64,000 nt of DNA from Eucalyptus grandis (GCF_016545825.1 NC_052615.1:38527516-38591515); one strand, 5' to 3'; shown: positions 1-13,823, counted from the stretch's first letter. Numbers and translations are program-made. Notes: a model not told the origin generated them from the sequence alone.

Positions 1-764
1 GGTAAAAAAAATAGTTTGAAGTAAATTTGTCACAGAAGTACAAGTTTTGGATTTTTCAGGCTATTAACCCAAAAATAAATGTGTGATTTCTATTTAAGGG
101 CTAGTAAATGTCGATGCCATGTGTCGATCTTCAATGAAGATTCGTTGAGTTCCATCTAATTTTAAATGGAAATTAAAAAGAAAAAAAAATTTGGGGTCAG
201 TCGAAAAAGTAAAATTACCCCTTTTTTTTTTTTTTTCAAACTATTTAAAACATATGTCGCAAGTCATGCGCCGAAGACATCCCATAAAGATATTCGCGTT
301 TTGCTGTTTACTTTAGTCCTAAATTTCATTTCAATTACAGTTTTGATGATCCTCTTTGCTAGGAACTAATTTGAGATTATTTCTCTCCTTGTTCTATGCT
401 AGTTTCTTTCTTCATTTTCTTGGAACCTCCATATAGCCTGGCGATAAACTTTTCATAATTCCAACTAAAAGAAAAAAAAAAAACCCAAAAATATTGATAA
501 ATTATTAATAATAAAGAACCGCAAAAAGCGTAGACAGTTAATGTCACTAGCTTTCTCAAGGGAGAATAGTGTGATAGTATCATTTGATTGCATAATTCTC
601 CTAAGTAGTGATCACTTGGCAAAGTTCAGGCGTAAGAACCGAACTTTGTTAACTGGAGAGGCATCAATACCCGATACTGACCTGGTCTGCTTCTTCATTA
701 GGTCGACCTCAGTTGATTCCAACAGAGCTGCATCGTGTGCAAGAAAAGTATAAAAAAAGTCATA
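1..764. other. AT-rich intergenic stretch, no gene seen
   Basis: There is no open frame with recognisable protein similarity and no convincing splice-linked exons. Homopolymer A and T runs are common (near 180-235 and 470-480). I see nothing further to annotate. Confidence 0.5.
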
Positions 765-1480
765 AACCTTTTGTATTTGTACTAATTTAATCTTAAACAT
801 TTTATTGGTGTCAATTTAGTTATAAATTTTTTCACTTAATGTTAGTTTAGTCCTAAACATTTTTACTTGGTGCTAATTTAATTCTTTCCAACTAATTTTA
901 GTTGGATTTTGTTAATTGGCGCCAATAGGCTGACGTGGCATGATTGATGCTAATGTAGACAACATTTAATAATATATTATTATCTTTTTTATTTTATCAT
1001 TTTTTTATCATTTTCTTTTTCTTTTCTCCTTTCTCCTCCTCCTTCCTCCCGCTAGTCGCTGAGGTCGGTGAGGTCGAGGTCGACCTCGCTAGTCTCTAAC
1101 GAGTCTCATGGTCATTAATGAAGCTCGAGCTCTCGCTAGAGGCCACAAGGGCTACTCATGCTGAGAGTTCAAGGCTCACCCTTGTCGGATATGGCGAGGG
1201 TCAAGCCTCGCCCAGCCGAGGCCGCCTAGGTTATGAGGGCGGCCTCTCCAGCGACTAGTTGAGGGCGAGCCTCCCAGTCCAGCACGAGGTTGCCCTCGCT
1301 GCTTGGGCGGCCTCAGCGAGACTTGACCTCGCCAAGTTTGGCGAGGTTGAGTCTCACCGCCAAGCGCAAGCAGCCTTGCGTCCTCTAGTGAGGGATCGAG
1401 CCTCACCAGTGGCCGTAAGGCTTGCCAAGGCCTAGGGAGATCAACCTCAACCTCGCCGAGGAGGAGGAGGAGGAGATTTA
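765..1480. mobile_element. MULE-like repeat fragment with GC-rich core
   Basis: From about 765 the AT-rich text repeatedly reads like 'tttagtcctaaac' and 'ggtgctaattta', followed by a 'tgacgtggca' motif near 931. The same wording forms the long terminal inverted repeats of elements at 44161-46068, 50363-51408 and 59400-60620. A pyrimidine tract (about 985-1050) then leads into a GC-rich core (1050-1470) full of cctcgcc/ggcgagg words. I could not find the matching right terminal repeat, so this copy looks truncated or very diverged. No transposase is encoded. Confidence 0.5.
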
Positions 1481-1807
1481 TTATAGATTGCACCTTCCCT
1501 ATAATTTTAAATGGCTACAATAGTACCAGTTTCAATGAAACTGTTGTCAATTGATTGTATGTAGAAACAGCATCTCCTTCTCAGTCTTCAAATGGCTATT
1601 CTCACAGCCGCAGCATATCAGTTGCTTCTGCTCAACTAGGACAGCCCGAACAAACAAAATTCTACACATTTTATGTTCAATGAATAGCTTTTAAACTTCA
1701 ATACCTGACATCAGTCAGATGAGAAACAGACTTGTTATGATGATAAAGACTTGCAAACTTTAATTGTGAAATCGGATGGCATTCGGATTATCAGGCCCCT
1801 AAGTAAA

Positions 1808-2085
1808 GGAAGATGAAGTCTCGAGTGGCCTAAAACTTGCCAGGATTATTCCATTCCATTTCAATCGCAGAAGCCAATGAGAAGTTAGATGTCTGGCAAA
1901 CGAAGACAAAGAGCAAGAGGTACAATAAGTAGTTATATATTTGGCTGGCCCCAGAAAAAGCGAAGAGGAAGTCCCAATTGGCCTAAAACTCACCCAGGTT
2001 CATTCCATTTCCATTTCAAATTGCAGAAGCCAATTAGAATCAAGACGCCTATGGAAAAAGAAGGCAAATAGCCAGAGGTAAAGAC
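1808..2085. repeat. Diverged tandem duplication, period 153 bp
   Basis: The word ggcctaaaact occurs at 1827 and again at 1980. Each is followed by similar text (attccatt..ccatttcaa.., then gcagaagccaat). Allowing substitutions and small indels, the two units align over more than 100 bp. The pair lies just beyond the stop codon of the minus-strand gene ending at 2134 and may fall in its 3' UTR or downstream flank. No coding role is apparent. Confidence 0.7.
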
Positions 2086-2133
2086 AAATACCAAGAGAAT
2101 GCTTTCCCTAGTCCACACAAGCTAATGACATGT

Positions 2134-3393
2134 TTATTGGGATTTCCTTTTTCCCTTCGAGTGCGAGGAGGGCTTCTCAGTTTGCAGGTTCAACCCCGCC
2201 GTACTTGTTGATCGATCGTCTTGAGGTTCTTCAGGTAGGGTAGAAAGAAGAAACTTCTTGCTGGAACCGACCTGGTTGCAGAACAGCTTCAGCATCTTCC
2301 TTCCCCTCATCCACTTGAGCATCAATTTCATGTGCGTCTTGCTTTGCAAACCGCTCACGCCTGCTTCCTGTGATGAAAAGCAAACACAAGCAGACAGTGA
2401 CACACCATACAGTTACAGAAGATTTAGATAGCTCATCATTCCTCAAATCTTGATTGATATCCTTCACAGATAACCGTTCCCAAGTGGAACAAAGATGTTG
2501 CCCTCATCATTGTCAATAGAATGAAAAAATTTGACAAGTGATCATCGAGTCGATGAACTATATAGCACGACCAACACCCCACGGTTCATGTACCCACACC
2601 CACAGAAATGACAAGGCCAGACTAAAGCAGACACCATCGCGTCGACAAAGACTAACCCTGCCTTCACTGAACAGACACACAAAAAGAGTTTCAAACTTCC
2701 ACATCCCTGGGGGACCGTATCACGAAAGAAGAGCTGAAGCAAACAAGAAACGTAATCCACGAGCTGCACGAACGGTCTTGAAACACATACACAATCAATC
2801 GTGACCTTCTGCATCACACGAGTGAAAGATGAACCAAGCTTTCTTTTTTCCTTTTCCACTCACGAACTCCGCCACGAGCTTCACACGATCCAGGCTAGCT
2901 AACAGGCTTAATCTACTCAAAAGCAGTAACTTTAATCAGCAAAAACCTCGCTCTCCCTTTCAAAAACGCAACGTCCAACGACGCGTATCAGCAAATTCAT
3001 TTCCCAGCCCGTCCCCGCAATCGAACATTCTAGTCCGACGGAAGGCGAAAATCGCACTCGAAATGCGCCGTCCGCGAGCCGATAAATCACGCGCTAAAAC
3101 CCAAATTCTACCCGGGGGGGAAAAAGGAAAGAGCATATGCAACCAACGGAGATCGCAATCCATAAGGGGAAGCGTACCAAGGCGCGAGTCCAAGTGCTGG
3201 GGACGGTGAGGGGACCGTGTTGGCGGATGACGTCGTGGAGGGAGCGGGCGATGGAGTAGGCCTCCTGAGGCGGGACCTTAGGGTTTATCTTCCTCACGTT
3301 CTCCGCTCGCTGCCGGGAGAAGTACCGCACGAAGACGCCGCCGCCGCCGCTCGCCGCGGCTCTCGAGGCTCCGCCGCGAACGCTCGACCACAT
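2134..3393 (-). CDS. Small basic, probably mitochondrial protein (two exons)
   Basis: The model is complement(join(2134..2367,3178..3393)), 149 residues, with one GT-AG intron joined in phase 0. The N-terminus is rich in Arg, Ser, Ala and Gly, lacks acidic residues up to about position 29, and contains RYFS at residues 23-26. That matches the Arg-x-aromatic-Ser context common at plant mitochondrial presequence cleavage sites. A conserved-looking basic core follows (about 35-125, with motifs KVPPQEA, HGPLTVPSTW and KLMLKWMRGRKMLKLFC), then a Ser/Lys-rich tail. An in-frame Met 27 codons upstream (3472-3474) would give a poorer targeting peptide, so I chose the Met at 3391-3393. I recall similar plant sequences as uncharacterised mitochondrial proteins. 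A role as a mitoribosomal or other RNA-binding organellar component is inference from charge and targeting only. Confidence 0.75.
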
Positions 3394-3735
3394 GTCTCTC
3401 CTTCGGCCCGAGCCAAGCCCCTCCTCGATCGCTGTCTTCTCGCGCCCGTCCTGCGGGAAACGGATCAGGCGCACTTCTTCTCAGCGTTTGCAGAGATCTC
3501 GCCGCCGTCGCTCGAGAGGTTAACATCCCCCTGCTCCTAAAACCCCATCCCCTCCCCCCACCAAAGGGCACGTGCAACGCACGTGGGGTGGGATTGTGAT
3601 ACTGCATCATTATGGCCTCTTGAAATTACTTCGTTAGCCGTAAAATTAAGAATGAAAGCAGGTAAATAGTTTCTTATAAAAAAAAATAAAAAAGGTACGA
3701 ATTTTGAAGAATAGATTTGTAGAAATGTCCAATAC

Positions 3736-3969
3736 AAAATAAGAGTGAGTATGACCACCGCCTTAGTGGCTGCGACGATGATTTGGGCTTTCTCCTCTTT
3801 ACGAATGGGAGGAGTTCGAATCCTCTCACGGTCGCTTGGGGTCTTAAGTGGGACATCGAGATGGTGAGTTCTCTCGCTTACGTGTCTCCCCAGGTTTAAT
3901 CGCCCGCTGCCGGCTGTATGAGATTCTTGGATCACAAAAAAATAAAAAAATAAAATAAGAGTGAGTATG
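3736..3969 (+). mobile_element. tRNA-derived SINE with perfect 18-bp target-site duplication
   Basis: The body is 3754-3951. Exact 18-bp copies of aaaataagagtgagtatg lie at 3736-3753 and 3952-3969. The head has a pol III-like B box (GTTCGAATC, 3814-3822) about 50 bp after an A-box-like TAGTGGC (3764). The 3' end is an A-rich tail interrupted by T (about 3934-3951). B box, A-rich tail and a long duplication together are diagnostic of a SINE mobilised by a LINE, and the perfect duplication implies a fairly recent insertion. It encodes no protein; long frames crossing it are chance. Confidence 0.9.
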
Positions 3970-5839
3970 GTTCCAAGATAAGATCTGAAACCTAGGAACC
4001 AAAGCGGTTTCAAAGCATACAAGGTAGGTTTCAAGTTCTGAAAATCAAGGAACATTCGAAATTCTAGATTGGTAAAATCTAAATTTAAAACTTGAAATAA
4101 ATTTTTGTATTTTTCTTGATTTATGTCTTCATGCGACCCTATGTATTCCATGGTGTTCGATGTTAAGCATATTATCTAAACTTTTATTTTGTTAATGTTT
4201 TTTTTTTTTTCAAGTATCTTAATATAGATTATGATTAGTGAATTGTAGCAACAAATGATAATCATTAAGTGTGATAATTCATTGCAATTGTTCAATTAAT
4301 AATATAGGTGGAACATGTGTAGATCTTAAAATCTATGACGAGGTTAGGTTCCAAATTCAGAATATATATGGTAAATTTTAGGTTTCATAAAATAAGGAAC
4401 CTATTTCAATAAATATGTTTCAGATTCCAAATGAAACATGTACAGAACTAGAAGTATTTATTCCTTGTGTGTATTTAAGTGAGAATAGATTTTGTATAAT
4501 TTATTCTAGTCAAAAGCAATTGTGATAGTTTTTTTTCTTTTGTATTTTCTTATGATACAATCGAATATAAAATTAGAGATAACTTTATTATTTTCCATTG
4601 ACTGTTTGGTGGTGCGATCGAGAGATCTAGCTTAAAAAGATTAATATTATTGAAAACCCTAAATTTGTTATCACTTAAACATATTTATCTCAAAATATTT
4701 TTTGATCCACAATATATCGCCAAAGTGGTACCTACTACCAACCACCGTCGCAATACCCTCCGCTAGAATTCCATCCGATTTAGCCATCAAAGCGTTCTAC
4801 GTGACAGCAAACGAGGCTAATGGCACTAGCATGACACCTTAATATGGGATTTTGCTTATTAAAAAAAAGTAAAAATTTTGATTAACAAATTAGAATCTGA
4901 AATGATGTCAGGCCAAAAGATGGAAAAGTAAATATATGCGGTGCAAAGTGGAGATATGAGAGTGGACTAAATTTTGGGATTTGAATTTGGAAAAATTAAA
5001 TTTGAGTCAAACTGCAGTCAAAGAGCTCGTATCTAGTTGGTACTTTGATTGTTCAGAATAACAACCTAACCTATATCAAGAATTCCTTCCCAAATGTCAA
5101 TCTAAAGCTCTAGCACACATTGATCTGGTGAGGATGACGCGATATCAGATTCGCTAGACCAATAAGCAAAGACCTTATTACAATAACATTCGGATGAAGT
5201 AGTTATGTCATTCTTTTTGTTCAATTAAAATGAAAAAAAAAATGTTAAAAAGGAAATTCATGATGAGCTTGTCCATTACCAAAGTGAAAACACATGAGCT
5301 TAAGGTCCAACTTTGATCTCATCCTACTGATGTATGGAAGTCCCTAGTTTCTCCTCCCTGTATCATCGCCAGAGCTGATGACTCTTTTATCCATTCCCTT
5401 GATAATTCCAAATTAGCAACTTGTAAAACTTTTCCACCCCTCAGCAAATCTTACTCATAATCCTTACAAAACTATGGAAAGGGCATTATGCAAGTCTTCT
5501 GTTTTTTTTCCTGATATCGTTTTACCAACCTTTTTAAAAGCATAATCCCTTCGAATTATATTCCTGACGTAGACAGTTGCAACCCACATTAATTACTCTG
5601 TCTATAGCTTCATTAATAGAATCCGCATCGTTTTAAATGATTACCCTTCCCCGTGTTTCCATTTTTCTCTTATAGGAGAAGTTCTTCAAGGTGAAAGCCA
5701 GGCCTTTTGAGTCGGACTTCCCGTTCGGACCTTGTATCGTATATTCAATGACGGTTTTGGGATATAAAGTATTTGCATATGCAAACCATGCATTGTGCTG
5801 ATGATTTTTTTTTTATGCCTACAAAATGATATTGGCAGC
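3970..5839. other. AT-rich intergenic stretch
   Basis: No gene was recognised. Several 'ggaacc/ggttcc' words between 3968 and 4440 (for example aggaacc near 3993 and ggaaccta near 4405) suggest a decayed repeat, but I could not define termini. The rest is AT-rich unique-looking sequence. Confidence 0.4.
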
Positions 5840-5842
5840 TAA

Positions 5843-6393
5843 GGGCCTGCATGGAAACACTTATTGTTTCTGTTTCTGAACACTTTTTTTTTTTTTTGTT
5901 TTGAAACAAAAAAAAAGAAACAAAATGAAACAAAAAAGAAACAAAAAGAACTTACTTCTTGTTTCAGAAATGATTTTGAAGAAACACATCTTCTTCTTCT
6001 CTCTCTTCTCTTTTCTTCTTCTTTTCTTCTTTTTTATTTTGGCGGTCGCGGCCTCGGCCATGGCCGTCGAGGGGCCGGTGACGCCGTCGAGGTCGGCGAC
6101 CTCGCCGGAGCGTCGCCGTGGCTAGGCGAGGCTACCGGCCCGTCGGTCGGTCGCCGGCCTCAGGCGACCGGCCGAAAGAAGAAAAAAAAAAAAGAAATGA
6201 AAATAAAATAAAAATATTAAAAAATTAAAAGAAACAAAAAAGAATAAAATCTACCAAACGTGTTTTATTCATTTTTATTCCCGAACAAACGTTACCAAAC
6301 GCGTTCTTTTGTTCAAAAACTGTTCGGAAAGAAATAATTTTTTATTTATGTTCCCGAAACCAAAAAAGAACAGGAACGTTACCATGCAGCCCC
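5843..6393. mobile_element. Tourist-like (PIF/Harbinger-type) non-autonomous element
   Basis: The ends are inverted: GGGCCTGCATGG on the left and its near complement ccatgcagcccc on the right. The element is flanked by TAA at 5840-5842 and 6394-6396. A TAA/TTA duplication with GGG/GGC-starting ends is typical of PIF/Harbinger-derived MITEs. Inside is an AT-rich arm, a long pyrimidine tract (5985-6038), a GC-rich core (6040-6175), a purine tract and another AT-rich arm with 'accaaacg' words. No transposase is present, so movement would need an enzyme in trans. Confidence 0.85.
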
Positions 6394-6528
6394 TAAGATT
6401 TCTGTAGCACCATGAACTCACCGTTTCCCATCTGAATAGGAGGTATATTCTTGCGATGTTTTCTCTCTTATCATCACATCTCTCGGGAACACAGGTCGAC
6501 ATGTAATGTGTGTATGTGTGTATGCAGA

Positions 6529-8391
6529 TTATAAAAATCAAGAAAGGAAGGAAAGGAAGGAAGGAGGAGAGGAGTAAAGTGAAAGGATCAGGCACATTTC
6601 GATTCCAGCTCCAAAAGGTGTCGCCCACTTTCATGGCGATGAGGCCTACCACCATGCCCCTCCCTCCCTCTGTCAGTGTGGTCACCTTGCCTTCCTTCTT
6701 CCTTTCTCCTTCCATCCTCTCTCTCTCTCCTCTCTGATTCTTTTATTCCCTTTTCTTTTCGAAAGGAAAAAAGGCAACTCTAATCACCCACATTGCCAAC
6801 TGTAACTCGTGGTCTCTTCCCCTCCTTTTTTCCTACTCTCTGCACAAATTCTACGAAACCCATCTCCCTCATTCCATTCCCACGCCTTCTTCTGCTTCTG
6901 GCTCTCAGGTAAAGCTCGAAAACCGAAGCAAAGTTCGTTCCTTTCCATTGTTGTTCCTTGCTTTGGTTGTCATCTTATTTGATTGTTGGAATCGAATTTC
7001 GGGTGACGAATGGTATTTGCTGTTGACTTGGGTTGTTGGGTTTTTCTGCAGGTTGTAGCAGGTCTCTGTTCTCTCTCACTTTTGCTTAAGAAGTGGGAGA
7101 GTGAAGAGTTTCTAGAGAACAGAGACAGAAGGTAATCCAATCTCTTGTGAACGGATGAGTTTTTGTGCTCTTCTCCTCGGTTGCTTTATGGACTATTACT
7201 CGCTTCTCAATGTGATCGGGAAAAAAGATAGGAGAGAAAGGGCATCCCTTTTGATGTGCTCGGTCGTTTAGAACCAGACAGATCAATTCGTGATGATGCG
7301 GTATATAGCCCACTCGAGTTCGAGTCCTGATCGGTTGATTAGTAGCCGTTTGATTAGATCCGAACGTGTTAAAGCTGCATTCATTGATTCATGCAGAAAA
7401 GTCTTACTAAATCAAGCTTCCGGGTCAATGATCTGTAGCCAATCATTCATCATTTTCTAAAGTCGCACATTGTTACTAATTTAGTACCTTATTGCTACTT
7501 CTCACTGTCTAAACTGCTTGCTAATTTTTCTTTGAGCTATAAGAATATGAGAGAGGAACCAAGAGCAGGTGCACGCATTCTTTGTCAAGATCTATGTCAC
7601 AGGATCAAACCCTGACAATTAGGCTTCCCTGGACACCCTTCATTTTTTATGAGATAATAAAGATGAAAGTGGTTGTTTCATTCACTCTGGAGACCTGGCC
7701 GTTTCATAGGTCTGGTCAATGCTCGTTGGTTGATGGTTAATAGGACAGTTATTCATAGTTATGTAGGCATGGCATGTTGACTTCAATTCAATATCAAGAT
7801 TACTCAATCACTTTTGTAACTTGAATATTGGCAACACTTATATCAAGTTTGGGCCAAAAAACCCAAATTATATTATGGAAAACTCTAAAATGAATGAATG
7901 TTGCTTTGCTGCTTTAAGAATTCCAGAACAATGGTGGATTCAGCCTAGGCTACCATCTTGACCCACCTCCTCAGAGAGTGCTTCTTCCCGATGTATTGTT
8001 CAAGAATCTGATGGAAACGTGATATTAACTTTTCCACGGCGCTATTAACAGGATTTCTATCTTTTTGGTTTTTTTTTTTTTTTTAATGACAGGTAGTTGC
8101 ATTTTGAGTGTGTAGCTGTTGGACTTGGTAAAAGTGTTGACTCTGTCTAAACTATGCATTAGACTAGTAAGCTTTTAAGATGTCATTTTAGATTTGAATT
8201 TTGCTAAAAATAATTCATCCTCTAAAAGTTAAAAAAGGAAAAAACTAAATTGAATTCACTTTTTAAAATTTGGCTGATGGTTCCCTTACCTGGTATGCGT
8301 ATGCACTATCACTTAACTTTGGACTGAAGCACATTTAGTCAATTGGTTAATCTGACTGGACTTTTGTTTGTTTGTAGAGCTTTTCCAAAGT
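6529..8391 (+). promoter_or_regulatory. Actin 5' region: leader exon and long leader intron
   Basis: Plant actin genes usually carry a leader intron just before the ATG. Here a pyrimidine-rich leader ends at 6908 with donor GTAAAG. The acceptor tttgtag ends at 8377, leaving 14 nt of UTR (8378-8391) before the start codon. That gives a leader intron of 1469 bp. A segment at 7052-7131 is also bounded by good sites (ctgcag before, GTAATC after) and could be an alternative UTR exon. A TATA-like ttataaaaat lies at 6529-6538, but the transcription start is uncertain. Confidence 0.65.
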
Positions 8392-10629
<2,238 letters not shown>

Positions 10630-13051
10630 ATACGTCTTTTGCTATTCTCCGGCTTGCAGTTTTTGCTCGTGTCTTATGATGATGGATTTGCAGATGATTG
10701 GGTAATTATTGTGTTTGGTTTGGCTTGGCTTTCCCTTTCTATAGTCTTTTTTATTTATTTATTATCTCGAGCTTGGATGAAGCCATACTCGTAAATACGA
10801 GCTTATACATAATCAGATGTGCTTGAATGATGTATCGGACTATCGATGATGAGTTGTATTGGCAAATTCCTGGTTGCATCTAGAATCCCTTCTCCGGTTC
10901 TTTGTTTGTACTCCTAATCTGTTCAGCATTCTTCAGCTTCTAATGGTATTTTTAAGAGTGAAGATCAGGTGCGTTGCATCCTCTCTTTGCCTTCTCGACT
11001 AGTGCTATTGCACGGAGAATTGCGGCTGAACAAATGGGCTAAGAGCCATTGTCGCCACCGCCGCCGCCATAGGCGGCTAGCGGTCGTTGATACCATAAAA
11101 CTATTCTTAAGCTCGTGAGCTTAGTCTCACCTATAATTTCGGGCTTTATGCCCAACCTTATCACCAATCAAAATTCCTTGGCCACCTTTAAAACAGCCTA
11201 TTTCATGCTGATAGGAGTAAGCTTGATTTTCTTATTCTAGGAATGGTTTCGCAATTCTTAGCTAATCATCTCAATCCTAAAGATGTATAGATTTCTTTCG
11301 TAGCACTTCGATTTGGTAGGGGTTCCAATGAATAATACAAGTTTGGTCTGGTTCGATTGTCAAAGCATATTTCGACATGGGGTTTTCGAATTGTGCCGCG
11401 TTCAACATTATTAGTAAGTGCCTCGATGTTCTTGTTAAATGTGTCTCAATCATAATAAAAGAAAAAAAAAATACTTAGATCAGAGAATTGCATACGCTAT
11501 AATACAAGAAATCTAATGCATTAGAGATCGGAAATTCTCTTTAACCTATAATGGCACTTGCTAACGAATCGAAATTTACCTATCAAATGACTATGCATCT
11601 CTATCGGTTCGTTCTATTCAAGCAAAACAATCTAATTTCTAATTTGTTGCTGCCTCGTTCCCTTCCGCAAACTAAAGTAATGGCCTGGTTTGAACCAAAT
11701 AAAGCCGGTTAGAAGTACGCCATGCTAATGTGCCTTGGATGATCCACATCTCAGGGTCAGGCGCTAGGCGCTGATAAGCACATTGAACTATCTATGTGGC
11801 TGAGTATGTAAACACAACAAAGGGCATCGGGGTGCTTGAATTCGGGAAATCGACATGAAAAGATTGACTCCAAGAGTACTTGTTAAGAGATTCGATTATT
11901 TAACAAGCGCGTCACGTGTCGTGCCGACCTTAATGAAATCAAGGAAAAGACCCAAGCATCAAAAAAGAAAGCCCAGGAACCACATGGAAATTCCCCCCAT
12001 CCGGAAAGAAACAAAACCCGCGCAGCCGCGGTCGGCGTGACATCGCCGTAACCGTCGAACGGTCGTACGCCCTGTCGTTTTCCGCTTTTCCCCCCGATTT
12101 TTGCTAACAAATCGCCCTCCAACTGTAATTTCCCGAGGCATCCTCAGTATTGAAACTTGGGGGGGACCACGAGAGCGACACGCAGCGACGTCTCAAGCGA
12201 CGTCGTATTCGGGAATAAACTCGATTTTGTTAGGTCGAATCAGAAAAAAAAGAAAAATAATACAACGCGCTAATTTCCCTATACGCTTCGCGAAAAGAGT
12301 AGGTTATGGCATTTCGTAACTTATGTCGGCTTCGCCATGCTTGATTTTCACTATAATCATGAATGAGATTGACTTCCACTTTAGGCGCTTTCCATGATTT
12401 ATATTTTTTTTTTTGTCGGTTTTCAATGATTTATATGACTTTACTATCATAATGGGGTTTATAGATCAAGTTCGATGCTCAACACAAATTTCAAGACTTC
12501 TCGTCGATAGCCCATCACCTTTGTTGGTAAATTTTATGCATTTGATTCCATCTATAAATAATTTTTTTCTTTCCCACGAATTCTAATCGCAATAAGGTCG
12601 AGAATTAACTTTTATTAAATTTCACCACCATGAGCTTTTGGGCAAGACATTTCAATAACTTTGGTTCAAGATTAGTAAATTTTCAGTTTAGTTCGTTTAG
12701 AGAAATAATTGAAATCGATCACCGTCAGTGATGATTATTATTATTAACTGCACAAGTCATTGGCGTTCGATATTATTTAATGTAGAGTCTAGAATTAACT
12801 GATTATTACTATAATCACTGTTCAATCCTCCGAACTATTTTCTTTATCGATTATTTTCGGTAGGCACGTTTTGATAGTCAAGTTGACGACATTTAGCTCG
12901 AATATTTTGCATTAACCTTCACGAATTGCTGCAGAATTACTGAGGAACTTCTCTAATTTCAATTCATGGAGTAACTCAACAATATTTACATCGATTAGGC
13001 GGATTTAAACTCAGAAAATTGGCCAGATCAGAGCCTTTTCCCAGTAAAGTT
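10630..13051. other. Actin 3' flank and intergenic region
   Basis: The first few hundred bases are AT-rich with tttatttattta text and presumably hold the actin 3' UTR and polyadenylation signals. No further gene is supported. A CpG-rich patch at about 12000-12210 stands out from its AT-rich surroundings but contains only short frames. Confidence 0.4.
12187..12204. promoter_or_regulatory. Paired GACGTC palindromes (possible bZIP sites)
   Basis: GACGTC occurs at 12187-12192 and again at 12199-12204, start to start 12 bp, inside a CpG-rich patch. This hexamer is the core of C-box/CRE-type elements bound by plant bZIP factors. No transcription unit was found nearby in either direction (the minus-strand RING gene ends at 13052), so function is unproven. 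Confidence 0.25.
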
Positions 13052-13720
13052 TCATACGCTCGCGGCTCCTCCGGACAGGCTCTCGCCGGCGGAACCCGCC
13101 CTCCGATCGGCACTCTCCCGGCAATGGTCGGCGCCCTCGGACTCGGAGCTCCCGGGGCGGTCCACGACCAAGCTGCTCCGGCAGGTCGGGCACGACTTGT
13201 GCGAGCGCAGCCACCTCTCGATGCACTCCACATGGAACCCGTGGCTGCACGTCGCCAGGACTCTAATCCCGTCCCCCTCGTCGAACTCCGTGAGGCAGAT
13301 CGCACACTCCGCCTCCGTCCCCGCCAGCTTCGTCACGCCCGGCGCGTAGGTCACCGCCGGGGCCGCCATCAGGTCGGAGTCCCCGAGCTTGGGCTCGGGC
13401 TGCTGTTCCTCCTCCTCCTCCTCCTCCTCCTGCCCCTGCTGGGGCCGGCGACGGTGGGCTGCAGCTGGCCGGCCACGGCCATGGCCGCCGAGGAAGCAGC
13501 GGATGGCGGTGTTGAGGGCGAGGGCGCAGATGAGGCCGCAGAGGAGGACGATGAGGATCATGGCGGCGTTGGCCTCGAAGTCGCCCGAGGCGGAGTAGGG
13601 GTGCCATCGGCAGCTGGGGAGGTCGCACGTCGTGGCCGGCAAGGGCTGCGGCGGCACGAGGTGGCGGGGAGTTCGGGGCGCCGGCGGGGAGGTGGCTGAT
13701 GATTCCGGTGCTGGCCGCAT
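13052..13720 (-). CDS. ATL-type RING-H2 E3 ubiquitin ligase, intronless
   Basis: Single exon, 222 residues. One hydrophobic segment (about 52-76, MILIVLLCGLICALAL) is followed by a basic stretch (HRRRPQQ) and a run of eight Glu (about 98-105). A GLD-like region precedes a complete RING-H2 finger: C139, C142, C158, H160, H163, C166, C177, C180, with the WL and CP residues typical of ATL proteins. ATL ligases are membrane-anchored E3s that pass ubiquitin from an E2 to targets, often in defence or stress signalling; the target here is unknown. An in-frame upstream Met at 13844-13846 lies upstream of the TATA box at 13814-13823, so the Met at 13718-13720 is the better start. The short Ser/Gly-rich C-tail is unremarkable. 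ATL genes are characteristically intronless, which fits. Confidence 0.94.
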   Translation of the reverse strand: MRPAPESSATSPPAPRTPRHLVPPQPLPATTCDLPSCRWHPYSASGDFEANAAMILIVLLCGLICALALNTAIRCFLGGHGRGRPAAAHRRRPQQGQEEEEEEEEQQPEPKLGDSDLMAAPAVTYAPGVTKLAGTEAECAICLTEFDEGDGIRVLATCSHGFHVECIERWLRSHKSCPTCRSSLVVDRPGSSESEGADHCRESADRRAGSAGESLSGGAASV

Positions 13721-13813
13721 TTTGCCGGTCTCGAGCGTCTCTGTGTGCCAAGGAAGTTGGTTTTTGGTGTTTGAGGGAGAGAGAGATTGCGTGGGAACAA
13801 AGGCCGGGATGAT

Positions 13814-13823
13814 TAATATAAAG
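13814..13823 (-). promoter_or_regulatory. TATA box of the RING-H2 gene
   Basis: On the minus strand this reads CTTTATATTA, about 95 bp upstream of the chosen start codon (13718-13720). That spacing leaves room for a 5' UTR of about 60 nt. It supports translation starting at 13720 rather than at the more upstream in-frame Met. Confidence 0.55.

Noticed and set aside
3537..4151. 204-codon open frame on the minus strand
   Set aside because: It runs through the SINE and both target-site duplications and has no domain; the frame is chance.
5864..6211. Open frames through the GC-rich core
   Set aside because: They translate homopolymer tracts and the transposon core; this is composition, not a gene.
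13019..13699. 226-codon plus-strand frame
   Set aside because: Antisense shadow of the GC-rich RING-H2 coding sequence, Ala/Arg/Gly-rich with no domain.
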